From positions 1,777,612 to 1,828,666 of the forward strand of contig BFEA01000084.1 in NCBI GenBank assembly GCA_003427395.1: a stretch of DNA of 51,055 nucleotides. Reading direction: 5' to 3'. The translations under genes were made by a program, and so were the position numbers. Source of the stretch: Chara braunii (taxonomy: Eukaryota > Streptophyta > Charophyceae > Charales > Characeae). Positions 29,043-40,169 of the stretch are shown here, piece by piece; the stretch's first letter is position 1, and every line of letters begins with the position of its first letter. The notes beneath the pieces were generated by a model, which was not told the DNA's origin, searched no databases, and was given only the letters and a program-made list of their open reading frames with translations.

Positions 29043-30057
29043 TGGGTCCAGTACTCCAAGCGATGGAAGTTGACCCATATCACTGCCCACTTAGCAACAC
29101 TTACCAATGATTGTTTCGATTTATTCTTATTTATGTCGGTCCAACATGAATTCCGGCTTGTTACAAAAAGTAAACAATCAAAAGGTTCACTTTTAACGAA
29201 ATGTGTATTCTCATTAATAAGAAGAATGTTGTCGTAAATGTACCTACCCGTAATAAAACCAATCTGCGAAGGGTGAATAACATCTACCATTACTGAAATG
29301 ATGTGATTCGTCAAGACTTTGGTCAACAATTTGTACACCACTGTAAGCAGAGTTATTGGTTTGTAATTCCTGATATTCATTTTATCTCCCTTCTTATCGA
29401 ATCTTATGTAAGAGGGTGAGGATAGCCTGCCCAACCGACTCCCCTATTTATCATGTAAAAGTTGTCCACATGGCTTCACAAAATTCCTTAGGAAGCTCAT
29501 GCACATCTGAGGCTTTATCCTGCTTCATATGTAATAAGGTCATCCATATTCCTTCCTCAACCACTGGGCGATCCAAGTGTTCCCTTTACTCTAGAGTGAG
29601 TGTCTAGGTCATATGAGCAATAAATTTCTCTATTGCGATATCTTCTTCACGTTCGTTCGCAGAGATTTTGAAGGAAGTGATTTTTTTTGTAAAAGTCATA
29701 AGCAACTTTTTTAAACCTACCCACCGAGGTAAAACATGTTGAGTAATCTAGGACTCCAATAAGGTTTTGCAAACCCTCAATGGTTGTACGTCGAAATCTG
29801 GCATGGGCTAATGTAAAAAAAGATACGTCCATTTGACGCTCAGTCAAAAATTTTGATAATTTAGCTCTGATAAAGTACCCTTGCCAATGATGTTGCAGAC
29901 ATAATAAAAGTTGGGTCTTGAGTCCTTCAATATCAACTTCGTGAGATTGATCTAGTTGTTGGTCGTAGAGTTTGTAATTTAGGATTTGTTCCTGAATACA
30001 ACGGTGTTTTGCTTGCAATTTTGAAAATTCATTACAGTTTTTGGTAATGAAAGCCAA
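28922..30057 (-). mobile_element. Degenerate LINE reverse-transcriptase fragment
   Basis: On the minus strand, 30057-29647 encodes the linker before the RT (AKLSKFLTERQMDVSFFTLA, RFRRTTIEGLQNLIG). After stops and a frameshift, 29434-29180 encodes RT blocks KKGDKMNIRNYKPITLLTVV, KLLTKVLTNHI and HPSQIGFITGRYIYDN, which match the RT fingers and palm start of L1-type LINEs. Between them ELPKEFCEAMW preserves the region of the usual PGxDG..eFy block. The catalytic YADD region is missing: coding resemblance ends near 29180 and a (GT)n run at 28996-29041 follows. It is AT-richer than, and distinct from, the LINE at 42.9 kb. Non-functional remnant. Confidence 0.7.
28996..29041. repeat. (GT)n microsatellite
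   Basis: About 46 bp of GT repeats at the truncated end of the LINE remnant. Confidence 0.9.
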
Positions 30058-30817
30058 CCCTTTTTTTAACCATATTGTGTAAGAGTCATGTTATCCTTAG
30101 TAGTGTGTCAATAATCCTATGCATCTTTTATATATTACCAGAATTATATTTGAGAAAGCAAACATGAATTTAGTTTTTAAAAGCCTTTCCCCTGATTTTT
30201 TTTTTTTTTTTTTCTGAACAACAGTCGGGCCACATACATCTTGTGATCAGCCCCTGGCCACGGACTATGGGGAAAGATAGCTGCCCATATCAGTGCTCAC
30301 CCAAATCTTGGGACATAAGGATCAAATCTATGTGGAATCTAGATTGAATGGAATGCCATTATTACAAATGGAAGTGAACAATCTCTCTTGGGGAAAGATC
30401 TGTCAATATGTGTCAAATAGATGTTCACCTTCACAAAGTCTACAAATAATTTGCTCATCCTCTTCTATATAGGTAGGACACGGAGAAGTATCTTCCAACG
30501 GTCCAACCATCTGTCAGGAGCCGCATTGAATTTCCCTATCATAATGACGGGTATTCCATTTGGGATTTTGACCCTAATGTTTTGGAAAAAAACAAGACTC
30601 TATTTTGTACATCATTAGACTCGTATACGTTAAAAACACATATTACCTCTATTTCTAGCATGACCAAAGCAGAGATCCATCAAGCTTGCTCCTTACCATG
30701 AGCTGCCTGCGAGCGCGTTTTTTTATAGCAATGGAATCCGAGTCTGCTTGTAGGAGGTCCTTGCAGCTTGATGGTATTGCAAGTATGTCTCTGGTCAATC
30801 AAACAACGAAGTGGGCC
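30058..30817. other. No gene recognised
   Basis: AT-rich sequence with a T run near 30199-30213. Possibly an older extension of the neighbouring LINE (plus-strand frame at 30421-30618 lacks homology). Nothing further seen. Confidence 0.35.
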
Positions 30818-30892
30818 TGCAGGCCTAGCTCAGTTGGTAAGGCACAAAAGTTGCATTCATGAGGTCGTGGGTTCAATCCCCCGGGGCCTCAC
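30818..30892 (+). tRNA. tRNA-like sequence, probably pseudo-tRNA or SINE head
   Basis: It contains a good A box (TAGCTCAGTTGG) and B box (GGTTCAATCCC), a paired T arm and complementary acceptor ends (AGGCCTA with GGGGCCT, with mismatches). The anticodon arm does not pair well; the loop TTGCATT would read GCA (Cys) if real. There is no clean 3' boundary. A pol III-promoter-bearing SINE head or a decayed tRNA is likelier than a working gene. Confidence 0.4.
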
Positions 30893-31179
30893 ATACGTGC
30901 CTGGGCAAGCTTGATGTTCTACCAGCTAGAGATAAGCCGTTGACCTTCCAAGCCAGCATTGGCAGAACCTTGGCCAATATTGTTGGTTGCTATGCAGCAA
31001 TGATATTGGTTATGAGACACTGCTAATTTGGGGTCTGAGGGGCGGAGGGGGACGTGCGCGGGACTGGCCAAAGATGCACGGCACTAGCATCGCCGTTTTC
31101 CCCCCCCTGCAATGCCTGATCACCCCGCATCATCGTGATGAGGGGCCGATACATGCCTTGCTCTCGCTCTGTGTAACCA

Positions 31180-31448
31180 TTTGAGCGCGCTTAAGCACGC
31201 CTCCCAATGCGCGCTGAAACACGCTCAATCGCGTTTCAGGCACGCACACTTGCCAAAAATTGAGCGCACCTGGGGGGGTGCGCACGTGGAGGGGAACACA
31301 TGGGGGAGTTTGCACGAAAAAACAATATAAATTGGGGGGGGGGTGGGGGGGGGGTTGGGCAGTGGGGGGGGTCCGAGGGTTGTTCTGGGGGTTTGGTGGA
31401 TGCGGGAAGGGGGGGTTGGGACCTGGGTGTGGGGGGCTGGTGTCTCTC

Positions 31449-31502
<54 letters not shown>

Positions 31503-31546
31503 TGCGTGTGTGTGAGTGTGTGTGTGTGAGTGTGCGGGTGTGTGTT

Positions 31547-31587
<41 letters not shown>

Positions 31588-31720
31588 ATGTGTGTGCGTG
31601 TGTGTGTGGTGGTGGGGGGGGAGGAGTGTGGTTGGGTCTGTGTGGGTCTTTCGTTTTCTGGCTTTTATGTTTTTGAATTTTGAAAAATACATATGAACTT
31701 CATTAAAAAAAAAAAAAAAA
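31180..31720. repeat. G-rich tract followed by (TG)n and poly-A
   Basis: GCGC-rich repeats of 'gagcgc/gcacgc' (31180-31270), G-rich sequence with many GGGG runs (31270-31445), interrupted TG repeats (31450-31610), then poly-A at about 31705-31723. The Gly/Val/Cys or Thr/His-rich frames are artefacts. Confidence 0.8.
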
Positions 31721-31724
31721 AAAT

Positions 31725-32035
31725 TTGGGTTCAGATCCCCAAAAGATCTATAAGACTATAACCCTTATTTAAAAAAAAAAAAAAATGTTTATTGTTTGCC
31801 AGCCAAAAAATCTCTGTAAAAAAAAAGAATAACCCACCCATTTGGGCCATTTCATCTTTTTGTTTTTTTGTTTTATGTTTTTTTTTCCTTTCAAATGTAG
31901 AGGAAAAAAAAAAAAAAAAAAAAAAAAACAAGAAAAAAATGTTCCTGCGCCCGCTCAAACCCCGCTCAGGCGGCTTTGAGCGCTGGATTGACTCAAAAAC
32001 TTGAGTGCCGACCGCGCTCTCAATCACATGCAGTG
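31725..32035. other. A/T homopolymer-rich stretch
   Basis: Several A runs (31771-31784, 31904-31928) and T runs, possibly nested poly-A tails of retro-inserted sequences. No gene. Confidence 0.5.
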
Positions 32036-32042
32036 GTGCCAA

Positions 32043-32395
32043 CCTACCCTGTGGGCTGGGGAGAGTTCCAGGTGTGGTTGGTGGTCCCCCTCTACTCTAT
32101 ACATAGAGTAGCGGGAGGATGAGATAGATGAGGAAAATATATACAAACAAGATTGAGAGAAGTCCAGGTTTGGTGGCACCTACCCTGTGGGCTGGGGAGA
32201 GTTCCAGGTGTGGTTGGTGGTCCCCCTCTACTCTATACATAGAGTAGCGGGAGGATGAGATAGATGAGGAAAATATATACAAACAAGATTGAGAGAAGTC
32301 CAGGTTTGGTGGTGTTCCCCCGTACTATACATAGAGTAGCGAGAGGACGAGACAGATGAGGAAAATAGATACAAAGATGATTGAGAGAAGAATAT
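32043..32395. repeat. ~136-bp tandem repeat, 2.5 copies
   Basis: 'cctaccctgtgggctgggga' at 32043 and 32179, followed each time by 'tatacatagagtagcgggag' and 'gattgagagaagtccaggt'. A partial third copy starts near 32310. The TATACATAGAGTA element is itself a short hairpin (tctatacatagagta). Confidence 0.8.
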
Positions 32396-32498
32396 AGATT
32401 AGTTATAAAAAAAAAAAAAAAAAAGAAAAAAAAGGTCAAACAACTACGACAACAACAGACTGTTGCTGGACCAATGGGAGGTAGCAAAACAAAACAAT

Positions 32499-32620
32499 GG
32501 GCATCGCCACACCACTCTCGAAATGTGCAAAATGAGAATGAACTTCCTGCCAGAACGCGGCCAGATGCGCCCGCCACATTTTTATCTTTTCCACATTTCG
32601 AGAGTGGTGTGGCGAGGCCC
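32499..32620. mobile_element. Foldback MITE family 1, 122 nt
   Basis: Left arm GGGCATCGCCACACCACTCT and following CGAAATGTG; right arm CCACATTTCG with AGAGTGGTGTGGCGAGGCCC. The arms pair over about 28 bp with one or two mismatches. The loop is about 60 nt with 'aaaatgagaatgaac'. A second copy of identical length lies at 41733-41854. Confidence 0.75.
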
Positions 32621-32871
32621 AATATCTACAATCCACTACCAGCCCTCCTAGAAGGTCTGTGTATACCATCACTTACCTTAGGGTGTCATGTGGGCAAGAA
32701 ACTCAGGCTGATGTGCACCTCTAACTGTCTTGTAGGTGAGCCCAGTAGCTTGCTGTCATCACAACTGCATGTCTTTTTTTTTTTTTTTTTTTTCCCCTAA
32801 AGAAACAGCCCGAACTACTGCTAGGATCACAATTGCGTGTCTGTTGACAAAAAAAACAACTACAATGTTCA

Positions 32872-33027
32872 GGGGCCAAGTCCCACTCGCTACCTCAACG
32901 CCCGAATCTGGACGGTTTTGCGGAGATGTGCAGAAATCGTGTTGAGTTTCCTGAACTGCACGTCTCCCCAAACACGTCCAGATTCAGGCGTTGTGGTAGC
33001 TCAACGCTGCGAGTGGGACTTGGCCCC
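32872..33027. mobile_element. Foldback MITE family 2, 156 nt
   Basis: Ends GGGGCCAAGTCCCACTCGC and GCGAGTGGGACTTGGCCCC are perfect inverted copies. Internal parts also pair (cgaatctggac with gtccagattcag; gtgcag with ctgcac), giving an almost full-length hairpin. Confidence 0.8.
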
Positions 33028-33112
33028 AGGAACGCTGGACCCGCTGCTCCCCACCAATAGATGGAGCCTCCCCGGTACTGGTGCCTGCTCTTATCAGCAC
33101 CCATATCGTCTT

Positions 33113-33203
33113 CACCCGAATAGAACGCCCGGTCATTATAGCTGTATTTGGCACAACTTTCGGTCCAGGTGTAGCGATAATGACCGGCCAATCTATTCGG
33201 GTG
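33113..33203. mobile_element. Foldback element, 91 nt, distinct family
   Basis: Perfect 12-bp ends CACCCGAATAGA / TCTATTCGGGTG, plus inner pairing CCGGTCATTATAGC with CGATAATGACCGG. Confidence 0.7.
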
Positions 33204-34428
33204 CAGACGGTAGCCCGCGCTGAGTGGACATGAAAGGGGTCGACAGAAACGGCCAGGGAGAGACCAGCTCAGTATAAACTTGCCTGTAGTAGAAAGTTCA
33301 CCACTCAGTGGCCCGCCCTACAATCTCTACTGTACTGTGCTAGCTTCTTCCCCCCCAACACAACGCACCCTCATTTTGACTGTATCGGGCCGGAAACATA
33401 CCTTATATACGTTCATTTTCAGGGTGCGTCATGTTCGGGGGAAGAGGGTAGATTGACATGAACCTGCACTGCTTTCTTCGCCCGATTACGCGATCTACCA
33501 TGCGCATTATGGGACCTTACCCTCGTAATAATTCCTACCCGGCTGTCCATCTGGCGCAGATTGACCCGAAGATTGGCCACTGGAGCCGCGCTGCACCGCT
33601 CGCCAAACCTATAAATAGGTGTGCTCTTTTAGCAAAACCCGGAACAATCCCAGGAATAGGAGTGCATCTGTCCGCGAAACCTGGAACAATACGTTGGCAA
33701 ATCTTCACCTGAGGCGCGTGGTGCGGCGAGAAACATAAATGCAGTGTGCGGCTAAGAGCAGAACGCACACACACACACACACAAAAAAAAAAAAAAAAGA
33801 GCAAAAGTCAGCATAGGGAAATTCGGGGTCCCGACCTCGCGATCTCCCGCCACAGACGTTTCTCACAAATTGACACATCAAAATCTTTGCCTTTTTAATT
33901 ACGGAAGAAGAAAATTTGGAGATCCTGCGTAAACGGCAAGAAATCGACTTGAGAAAAAAAAAAAGAAAAAAAAAAACGAAATCGACCCCTGATCAAGCAA
34001 TTCGGTACACAAGAGTCAAAAACGGATGTGCGGACCAACACAGCCATGATGCTAACGCCGCAAAAAAAAAAACAAAGGCAACAAAGAACAACAAAATTAA
34101 AAATAGCGAAAATGAAATTTGTCTTTGACTTCGCTAAGGCAGCAAATTGCCGCGAAGCGCAGAAGTTTCATCATAATGCTCTTCCCATTGGCAAGCGGAA
34201 GCGCGGGAAGAAGGGGAGATCGTGCGTCGCTTTCTTATTTTTTTCCTCTCGGAGATGCGAGCCATTTTTGTTCCTTTGTTTTTTTTTTTTTTTTTTTTTT
34301 TCCCACTTTCAAAGAGATGCGTGCGTCTCTGGTACTGCCTGCGTGGGAAAGTTGAGGGATATGTCGTACGTTTGGATCGAGAGAAGGAAGGGGGCGGGTG
34401 GCCGTATTGTTTGCTCACTGGTTGCTCG

Positions 34429-34430
<2 letters not shown>

Positions 34431-34508
<78 letters not shown>
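34431..34508. repeat. (GA)n microsatellite
   Basis: About 78 bp of GA repeats followed by 'gctcaaactcgaagagcaca'. There is no sign of TIR sequence beside it, unlike the GA run at 3880. Confidence 0.9.
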
Positions 34509-34511
<3 letters not shown>

Positions 34512-35190
34512 CAAACTCGAAGAGCACAGTATCGTAACAATCAACGAGAGAAGAGGCATACGCAAACTTGGACCTACATGGACGTAGCTTCCGCGACCTG
34601 GCGTGGATGCACCTGAGCGGAATTACGTCCACAGAGAACTGGAAAAGCCATAATGTGAGTATGCCCTCACGGTGAAGGGGGCACATCAGGTACTCAAACT
34701 GCGACTCAAAAAAAAAAAAAAAAAAACTGCGACTCTTTTTCTCCCTATTTCTCAGATTTTTTTTTTCCAAAAAACCTGAGAAAGGGGGTAGTTGCGTTAT
34801 TCGAAATTCATGACAAGTGCTCCGTTTATCCACATTTACGTGTGTGTGTGTACCGTCCTGCCAAATACGTGGGTAGGTTCACTGCTACTGTTTTTTTTTT
34901 TTTTTTTTAAGGGTTCACTGCTACTGTTTCGACTCAACCTGGGCGTACTGGCGGTGATGGCGGTGTGCCTTTCCATGTTCAAGCGGAAGATTCACTCTCG
35001 GGTTGCACCTTTCTAGAGTAATGGAGCGATCCCATACTCGACGATTTTTTTTTTTATTATTATTCTTTTTTTTTTGAGAAGTTGGTCACCTTTATTTCAA
35101 ATAACAGAAGTTCAGAAGAGGCCGGGGACCTCACAATTCAACCGTGAGGACATACTTCGAACTGAACTCGACGATTTACCCGTGAGGACA

Positions 35191-35194
<4 letters not shown>

Positions 35195-35243
<49 letters not shown>
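35195..35243. repeat. Long poly-T run
   Basis: About 53 T, flanked on both sides by 'gaggacatactt' and 'gaac', a short direct duplication. This may be a reverse-orientation poly-A insertion with a target-site duplication. Confidence 0.7.
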
Positions 35244-35244
<1 letters not shown>

Positions 35245-35298
35245 AGGACATACTTTGAACTTTACCGCCGTCAAATACATCGACGTTTCCTGCCCCAA

Positions 35299-35421
35299 CT
35301 ACTGACCTCACTCACCGCTCACCATATGCACAAAAGACAAAAACTGTGACTGTGTATCTTCCCATGTTCTTGAAGAATTCATTCCCATTTTTTACATTTG
35401 CTGAGTAGTGGAGCGAGGCCC
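35299..35421. mobile_element. Worn copy of foldback family 1
   Basis: The right end 'gagtagtggagcgaggccc' matches the family and the middle has 'tgcacaaaagacaaaaactg' as in the 37.7-kb copy. The left arm is decayed. Confidence 0.5.
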
Positions 35422-35686
35422 AAAGTTTCCTAACCACATCCGCTAGTTCCTGAAGTCCGGCGACGGAAAAAAAAAAAAAAAAAAAAGAAAGAGAAAAAAA
35501 AAGAAGAGGAAAAAAAAAAAAAAAAAAAAGTCCGGCGAAGCCATCTAGTGCTCCACGGACGTTCCGGACTCGTTGGAGCAGTGTAGCTTCTGCTGCTTCC
35601 CCCTCGAACAGAACGCATGCGCAGCATTGCCTGCCCATGAAGCCATGTCGAAGGTGTGCTCAGCTCTGCTCTCTTGCTCGAGTAAG

Positions 35687-35915
35687 GCCATACTCACACT
35701 AGCACAGAGTCAATGTATCTGACCGCAATTAAAGCCAGACGTTGATGTTTCTGGCCGCAATTACGTCAAAGAATAAGTAAAATTACCTGACCGCAATTAA
35801 AGCCAGACGTGGATGTATCTGACCGCAATTACGGTTTACGTCAAAGAATTAGTAAAAATGTTCTAGTGTAAAAAAAAAAAAAAAAAAAAAAAACACTTGT
35901 AGTGTGAGTATGCTC
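35687..35915. mobile_element. Foldback family 3 with internal duplication
   Basis: Ends 'ggccatactcacact' and 'agtgtgagtatgctc' are inverted copies. Inside, 'ctgaccgcaattaaagccag' occurs twice with 'gatgt.tctg.ccgcaatta' between. A poly-A run (35870-35893) lies near the right end. Confidence 0.65.
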
Positions 35916-36000
35916 TAATGGGGTTTCAGCAGGTTGTGGAGGGAAAGCGTGGGAGCGCCCAAGAAAAGAAAAATAGACTTCAAAAAAAATGGAGAGAGAG

Positions 36001-36121
36001 GGCGTACTCACACTAGGACTTTTGGGAATGTGCTCTCTGGACGTGATGACGGTCAGATGCATCCGTGTTCAGCCGGAACTACGGTGAGATACATTCAGAA
36101 AATCGTGAGTGTGAGTACGCC
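36001..36121. mobile_element. Foldback family 3, 121 nt
   Basis: Ends GGCGTACTCACACT and AGTGTGAGTACGCC are inverted copies. Half-elements with the same end occur at about 34660 and 39560. Confidence 0.7.
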
Positions 36122-36453
36122 GAGACAACGGGAGGGCAGTACAGCACGGAACCAATCCCAGGGTTCGAAAATCGCAATCTCGGGGTGTACAAGAGCAGTG
36201 CTAGGACTATTCCAATATTAGTGCTTGCTATCGAAGAGGGCGATGCTATTTGACTTCATAATTGCACCGACAAAATGGACCATAATGCGATCACACCCCC
36301 GGAAAAGAAATAGTAGTGAAGGACAATTGGAGGGTTCGAAGGGTCTGGCTGCATGCATCTTGATCTAAAAGGGGGAAAGATACTCTCGCCATTCCCTTGT
36401 CTTTTCCAGAATTGGAGTTGGAGAGTGGAGGGGCGAGTCCCCAGGTCTCGACA

Positions 36454-36571
36454 AGGGACTATTTGGGACATGGAATGAGTGACAACGGGGGCTATTTCGG
36501 ACAAGGAATGAGTGGCAAGGGAGACAATTTGGGACATGGAATGAGTGGCACGGGAGACAATTTGGGACAGG
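36454..36571. repeat. ~33-bp minisatellite
   Basis: 'gggacaaggaatgagtggca' plus 'gggagacaattt' repeats about 3.5 times. Two further units lie at about 36885-36950. Confidence 0.8.
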
Positions 36572-37079
36572 CCTTGTTGTTTCTGGGTTGTGAGAAAAAG
36601 GCATATATCCCAAAAAAAAAAAAGAAAAAAAAATAGCCATATAATCGGCAACTTTTCCCAAAGAAAAAAGAAAAAGAATAGGCCCATAGGGTTTGGCACG
36701 CAAGAGGGGCGTCGCGTCACGGCTAACCAACATGTGGGAAGAATGTATATAGCCCTAGAACGAGGAAACATACACCCGCCATTGTTATTGCGGCGTTTCT
36801 GAAGAGGGGAAAAAAATAATAATAATTAAAAAAAATGGTAGTGTGGCCAGCATTGTGCTCACACAGTTGGACTTCGCTGCAAGGGACACGGAGACAATTT
36901 GGGACAAACGGAATGAGTGGCCAGGGAGACATTTTGGGACAAACCTTGTTTCGAGAGTGGACATTGCGAAGTCCTGTCTGTATTTGACCTATATGGCAGC
37001 GAGATGCTCTCGAAACACTCCTCGCGTGAGTACCCGCTCATCTCCCGGCGCCGGTGGATCTGCTCGGAAATCGTGCCGG

Positions 37080-37160
37080 CCCGCCTGATACCGGAAATCC
37101 GGCCGTTGGCGTGTCGGCTTGGGCGCGACACTCCGGCCGTTGGCGGGTCGGCTTAGCCGC
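37080..37160. repeat. Short GC-rich direct repeat
   Basis: 'ccggccgttggcgtgtcggctt' type sequence occurs twice (37100 and 37133) with one base difference. Confidence 0.65.
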
Positions 37161-37332
37161 GCGCTATGCATAGCCGGCGCGCAGCCACACCAAGGAATGT
37201 CATGTGGACATGATCCTGGAACATCCCCGCCACTGCGCTCTGCCCTGGCGGCGGGCGGCGCAGTCGGCGGCGCTCTCGTTAGCTTGGAGTACAAACATTT
37301 GGACCCTTTTTGCATTTGTGGGTGTCATCCCC

Positions 37333-37431
37333 GGGGCAAGGTCCCACTTGCACGGATTAAGAGATCCTGGCCGTTGATCTTTGCTATCTACGATCAGTAT
37401 CGCATGATTCGTGTAAGTGGGACCTAACCCC
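37333..37431. mobile_element. Foldback family 2, short copy (99 nt)
   Basis: Ends GGGGCAAGGTCCCACTTGC and GTAAGTGGGACC(TA)ACCCCC. The inner gatccgtt-like arms are diverged. Same termini as the 32.9- and 39.3-kb copies. Confidence 0.65.
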
Positions 37432-37688
37432 CGCGCAGAGGCCATCCTATGCTACTGGGTTCCCTGTACTGTCCCAAGCCCCGAGAGGGCGATGGTTCCA
37501 CTCTCAGCCGCCGCCGGCGGTTGTCGGAAAGCTGTCGCAATGGCGGGAGAACCTTTTAGTCTTTTTTTTGGGGGGGGAGGGGCGGCGGGGAGGGGGTCCG
37601 CGGCGACGGCCTTTTCGAGGTAGGTTCCACTGGTCTGATGATGATTTCGTCTGACTCATACTGGCGGGGTTCGAACTCAGGCCTCTTT

Positions 37689-37811
37689 GGGCCTCGCTGC
37701 ACTACTCTCCACATGCACAAAAGACAAAAACCATGGCGGTGCATCTTTCCATGTTCTAGGAGAAGATTCGTTCTCATTTTGCACATTTGGAGAGTAGTGC
37801 AGCGCGGCCCC
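37689..37811. mobile_element. Foldback family 1, 123 nt
   Basis: Left GGGCCTCGCTGCACTACTCT, right AGAGTAGTGCAGCGCGGCCC. Loop with 'acaaaagacaaaaacc' and 'attctcattttgcaca'-type sequence shared with the other members. Confidence 0.7.
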
Positions 37812-38278
37812 TTTTGTATACACAGCTCGTGCGTGTGCCATCCACCCACATGGGCTGGCTGTGAGAACCATTTTCCCGCCGCTTTCACACGCACTCACGT
37901 TTGACGACAAAACTCAAAAGCCCGCTGCGCGCCGCGCAAAGCGCAAAACGGCTGTCGCTTGCTGTGCTCGGCGCGACAGTGGAATCGAACCTTGCCACGT
38001 CGGACCTCACTGCTCCCTCCTTGTACCTGGTTGATGGACTGTCGGGCCGTTCACACACCGGGAATGTCGCCGGCGTTCCTGACCGCTTTCACCGGCAAAT
38101 GCAGGCAGACGTCATTTTCCGTGTAATCATCCCGGCATCCACTGGTTGGAGCACACGTTCACGGAAGACCTGGTTAGGCGGGCGGTACCGTCGCTCGCTC
38201 TTGGGCGCGGTGCTAACGCGCACGGTGAAGGTGAAGGGCCTTTGGCTCCAATACTCACCAAATGTACAAAATGGGAAT

Positions 38279-38874
38279 GAACGGAACAGACCCTACCAGA
38301 GATCAATGCGAAGCAATTATCTGCACTATGGGACCAACTCACTGCCCTACCCTCACAAAAACTTGCAAGCATCCTTCACCTGCAGTCACTGATGGTCACG
38401 GCCTCGGCTACCTGGCTTCACTCTAAAGGGATGGACATTGACACCTCATGCTCTAGGTGTCAATGGGCCTGGGAAACCTCAAATCACATCTGGCACTCGT
38501 GCCCCCTATCGATGAGGGTCTGGACTTGGTGGAAAACACACTGGAAAAACATCACAAAAGACATTATGCCATGGGACGAAGGATGGATACTGAATGGCAT
38601 CCTTCCAACAGGTCTATCCCCTCACGTAGCACAAGCCATTAGGGCCATCATCATGGGTGCCCTGTGGGAAGATGGCAACAACCAACTTTTCCAGAATTTC
38701 CACAAGTATCACCTCGCACATAAAGACCCAGATCAGATACACTGTCGTTGCCGACTGGAGAAGGAAAACAGCAATGGGCTGCAATATACAGAGAGTGAAA
38801 TGGTTCTGGAGTACATGGGGAAACAGATCACAGCTGGTCTCACTCGGCTCCAAAGGGGAACTGCAGTTCAATAA
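38279..38874 (+). mobile_element. LINE 3' remnant with zf-RVT domain
   Basis: The frame runs TLPEINAKQLSALWDQLTAL, SLMVTASATWLHSKGMDID, then a zinc-binding reverse-transcriptase-associated block CSRCQWAWETSNHIWHSCP (C-x2-C...H-x4-C) and WTWWKTHW. It is colinear with the 49.69-50.74 kb minus-strand LINE piece (SLWSSLSGLP, ALPSAKWLADKGMDIH, CRRCDNREEESTYHLTWDC). Endonuclease and RT domains are absent, so this is a 5'-truncated, dead copy of a related LINE. The open frame from the ATG at 38392 is only part of the homology. Confidence 0.7.
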
Positions 38875-38927
38875 CTTGCTTACTTCTTGAACTTGGCAGG
38901 AACAGCCATTATTCACACCTGTGTGGG

Positions 38928-39246
38928 ATACTGGACCCGGTTTCCAGCAGACAGCACTACAGTAGCACTGTGTTTAAGCCAACATGAGACGCTGGACCCG
39001 GTTTCCAGCTAGCCAGAAAGTAGGATCTAGACAGGAGATAGGAATTTTCTCACCTTTGTTTACTATTTGCTACTTAATTGTCCAGTTGTTTCCTTTTTGA
39101 TGCCTATTCAGTTTGCAGATATGGGACGCTGGACCCGGTTTCCAGCACAGGCCAGCTGAAAACTGGCCCCTGGTTCTCACTCTCCGGGTTGAAATGTGGA
39201 GGGATTCCCGGCCTCCGTTTCAATGATTATAGTGAAATCTGCAACT

Positions 39247-39281
<35 letters not shown>
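38928..39281 (+). mobile_element. Retroelement 3' end with repeated GGACCCGGTTTCCAG motif and poly-A
   Basis: 'gctggacccggtttccag' occurs three times (about 38932, 38991, 39127). The segment then runs 'ggattcccggcctcc', 'gattatagtgaaatctg' and about 30 A (39252-39281). Copies of this 3' end occur at 41298 (plus), 39757 and 40500 (both minus), so it is a dispersed poly-A-tailed family (SINE, or 3' end of the LINE). Confidence 0.6.
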
Positions 39282-39282
<1 letters not shown>

Positions 39283-39331
39283 AATGAATCTTCCGCTACA
39301 ACATGGGAATATGGCGTCTTTGGTCACACAA

Positions 39332-39497
39332 GGGGCCAGGTCCCACTAGCAGCGTTGAGTTCCCTCAACCCCTGAATCTGGATGTGTCTGGGGATATGTG
39401 CAGAAATCGCGTTGAGTTTTCTCAACTGCACATCTCCACGATCGCGTCCAGATTCAGGCGTTGAGGAAACTCAACGCTGCTAGTGGGACCTGGCCCC
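39332..39497. mobile_element. Foldback family 2, 166 nt, near-perfect hairpin
   Basis: Ends GGGGCCAGGTCCCACTAGC and GCTAGTGGGACCTGGCCCC are perfect inverted copies. Pairing continues through 'agcgttgagtt', 'tgaatctgga' and 'gtgcag' arms to a small loop near 39420, so both arms are about 75 nt. Confidence 0.8.
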
Positions 39498-39756
39498 CGG
39501 ACGCAGATGAATCTGATGGCAATTGCGTCCACAGCTTAGAGCGAAAGGTCCTAGTGTGAGTACTACCCCCATAGGTTTTTTTGTCTTTTGAGCATGTAGC
39601 GGCGGGTAGTGGATGGAGCGAGGCCCAAACCCGCGCCATTCCTCCCAAACCACAACGCCGAGCTTTGACGGTTCAGGTCGGGGGAGAGCAGGCAGGGACC
39701 ATGGTTCTCCCTCCCCCCACCCCCCCCAAAATCCTGGATTCGTAACAAAATAGTTG

Positions 39757-39880
39757 AGGCCGGGGACCTGACAATTCAACCCGGGGTTGAAGCTGAAAAA
39801 CAGGTTCAGCGTCCTCAGAACTCAAGCTGGGACCAGGTCCAGCCTCCTATCTCTTGCTGGAAAAGCAGGCCCAGCGTCCT
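39757..39880 (-). mobile_element. Poly-A family fragment, minus strand
   Basis: 'ggccggggacctgacaattc' and 'ggttcagcgtcct' are the reverse complement of the 3' end described at 38928. Partial and decayed. Confidence 0.45.
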
Positions 39881-40169
39881 CTGTCTCTAAGGAAGTCCAC
39901 AGAAACGACCCCTCTTGATAGCTACGCTGCTATCCCAGATTTGCAAACAAACCAAGGGTACCTTGAGTTTGAGTTCCTATTGCTGAGAGCTCCCAGCCTA
40001 CTGACTGTGAACTGTTTGAGAACATGCCCCCTGTTCATCCCACAGTAGCCTAGAGAAGAAGATCTGTCCTGACTCCACTGAGCCCGCCCACCTAAACGGG
40101 TGTTCCCAGTGACCCTTAGGAGTTGTGCTGTGGACCATGTTTCCCTGTGCGTGGCTGCCTCTGGCTTTT

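Noticed and set aside
30818-30892. Functional tRNA gene
   Set aside because: The anticodon stem does not pair and the acceptor stem has mismatches; kept only as tRNA-like at low confidence.
31236-31696. Thr/His-rich and Gly/Cys/Val-rich frames
   Set aside because: Produced by TG repeats and G runs.
36256-36771. 171-codon minus-strand frame with repeated HSMSQIV/HSLSEI
   Set aside because: The repeat is the 33-bp minisatellite; flanks are poly-A/T rich and there is no start context or domain.
37901-38392. 163-codon plus-strand frame before the LINE remnant
   Set aside because: No homology to known families; it runs through MITE-like sequence and then into the LINE in the wrong frame.
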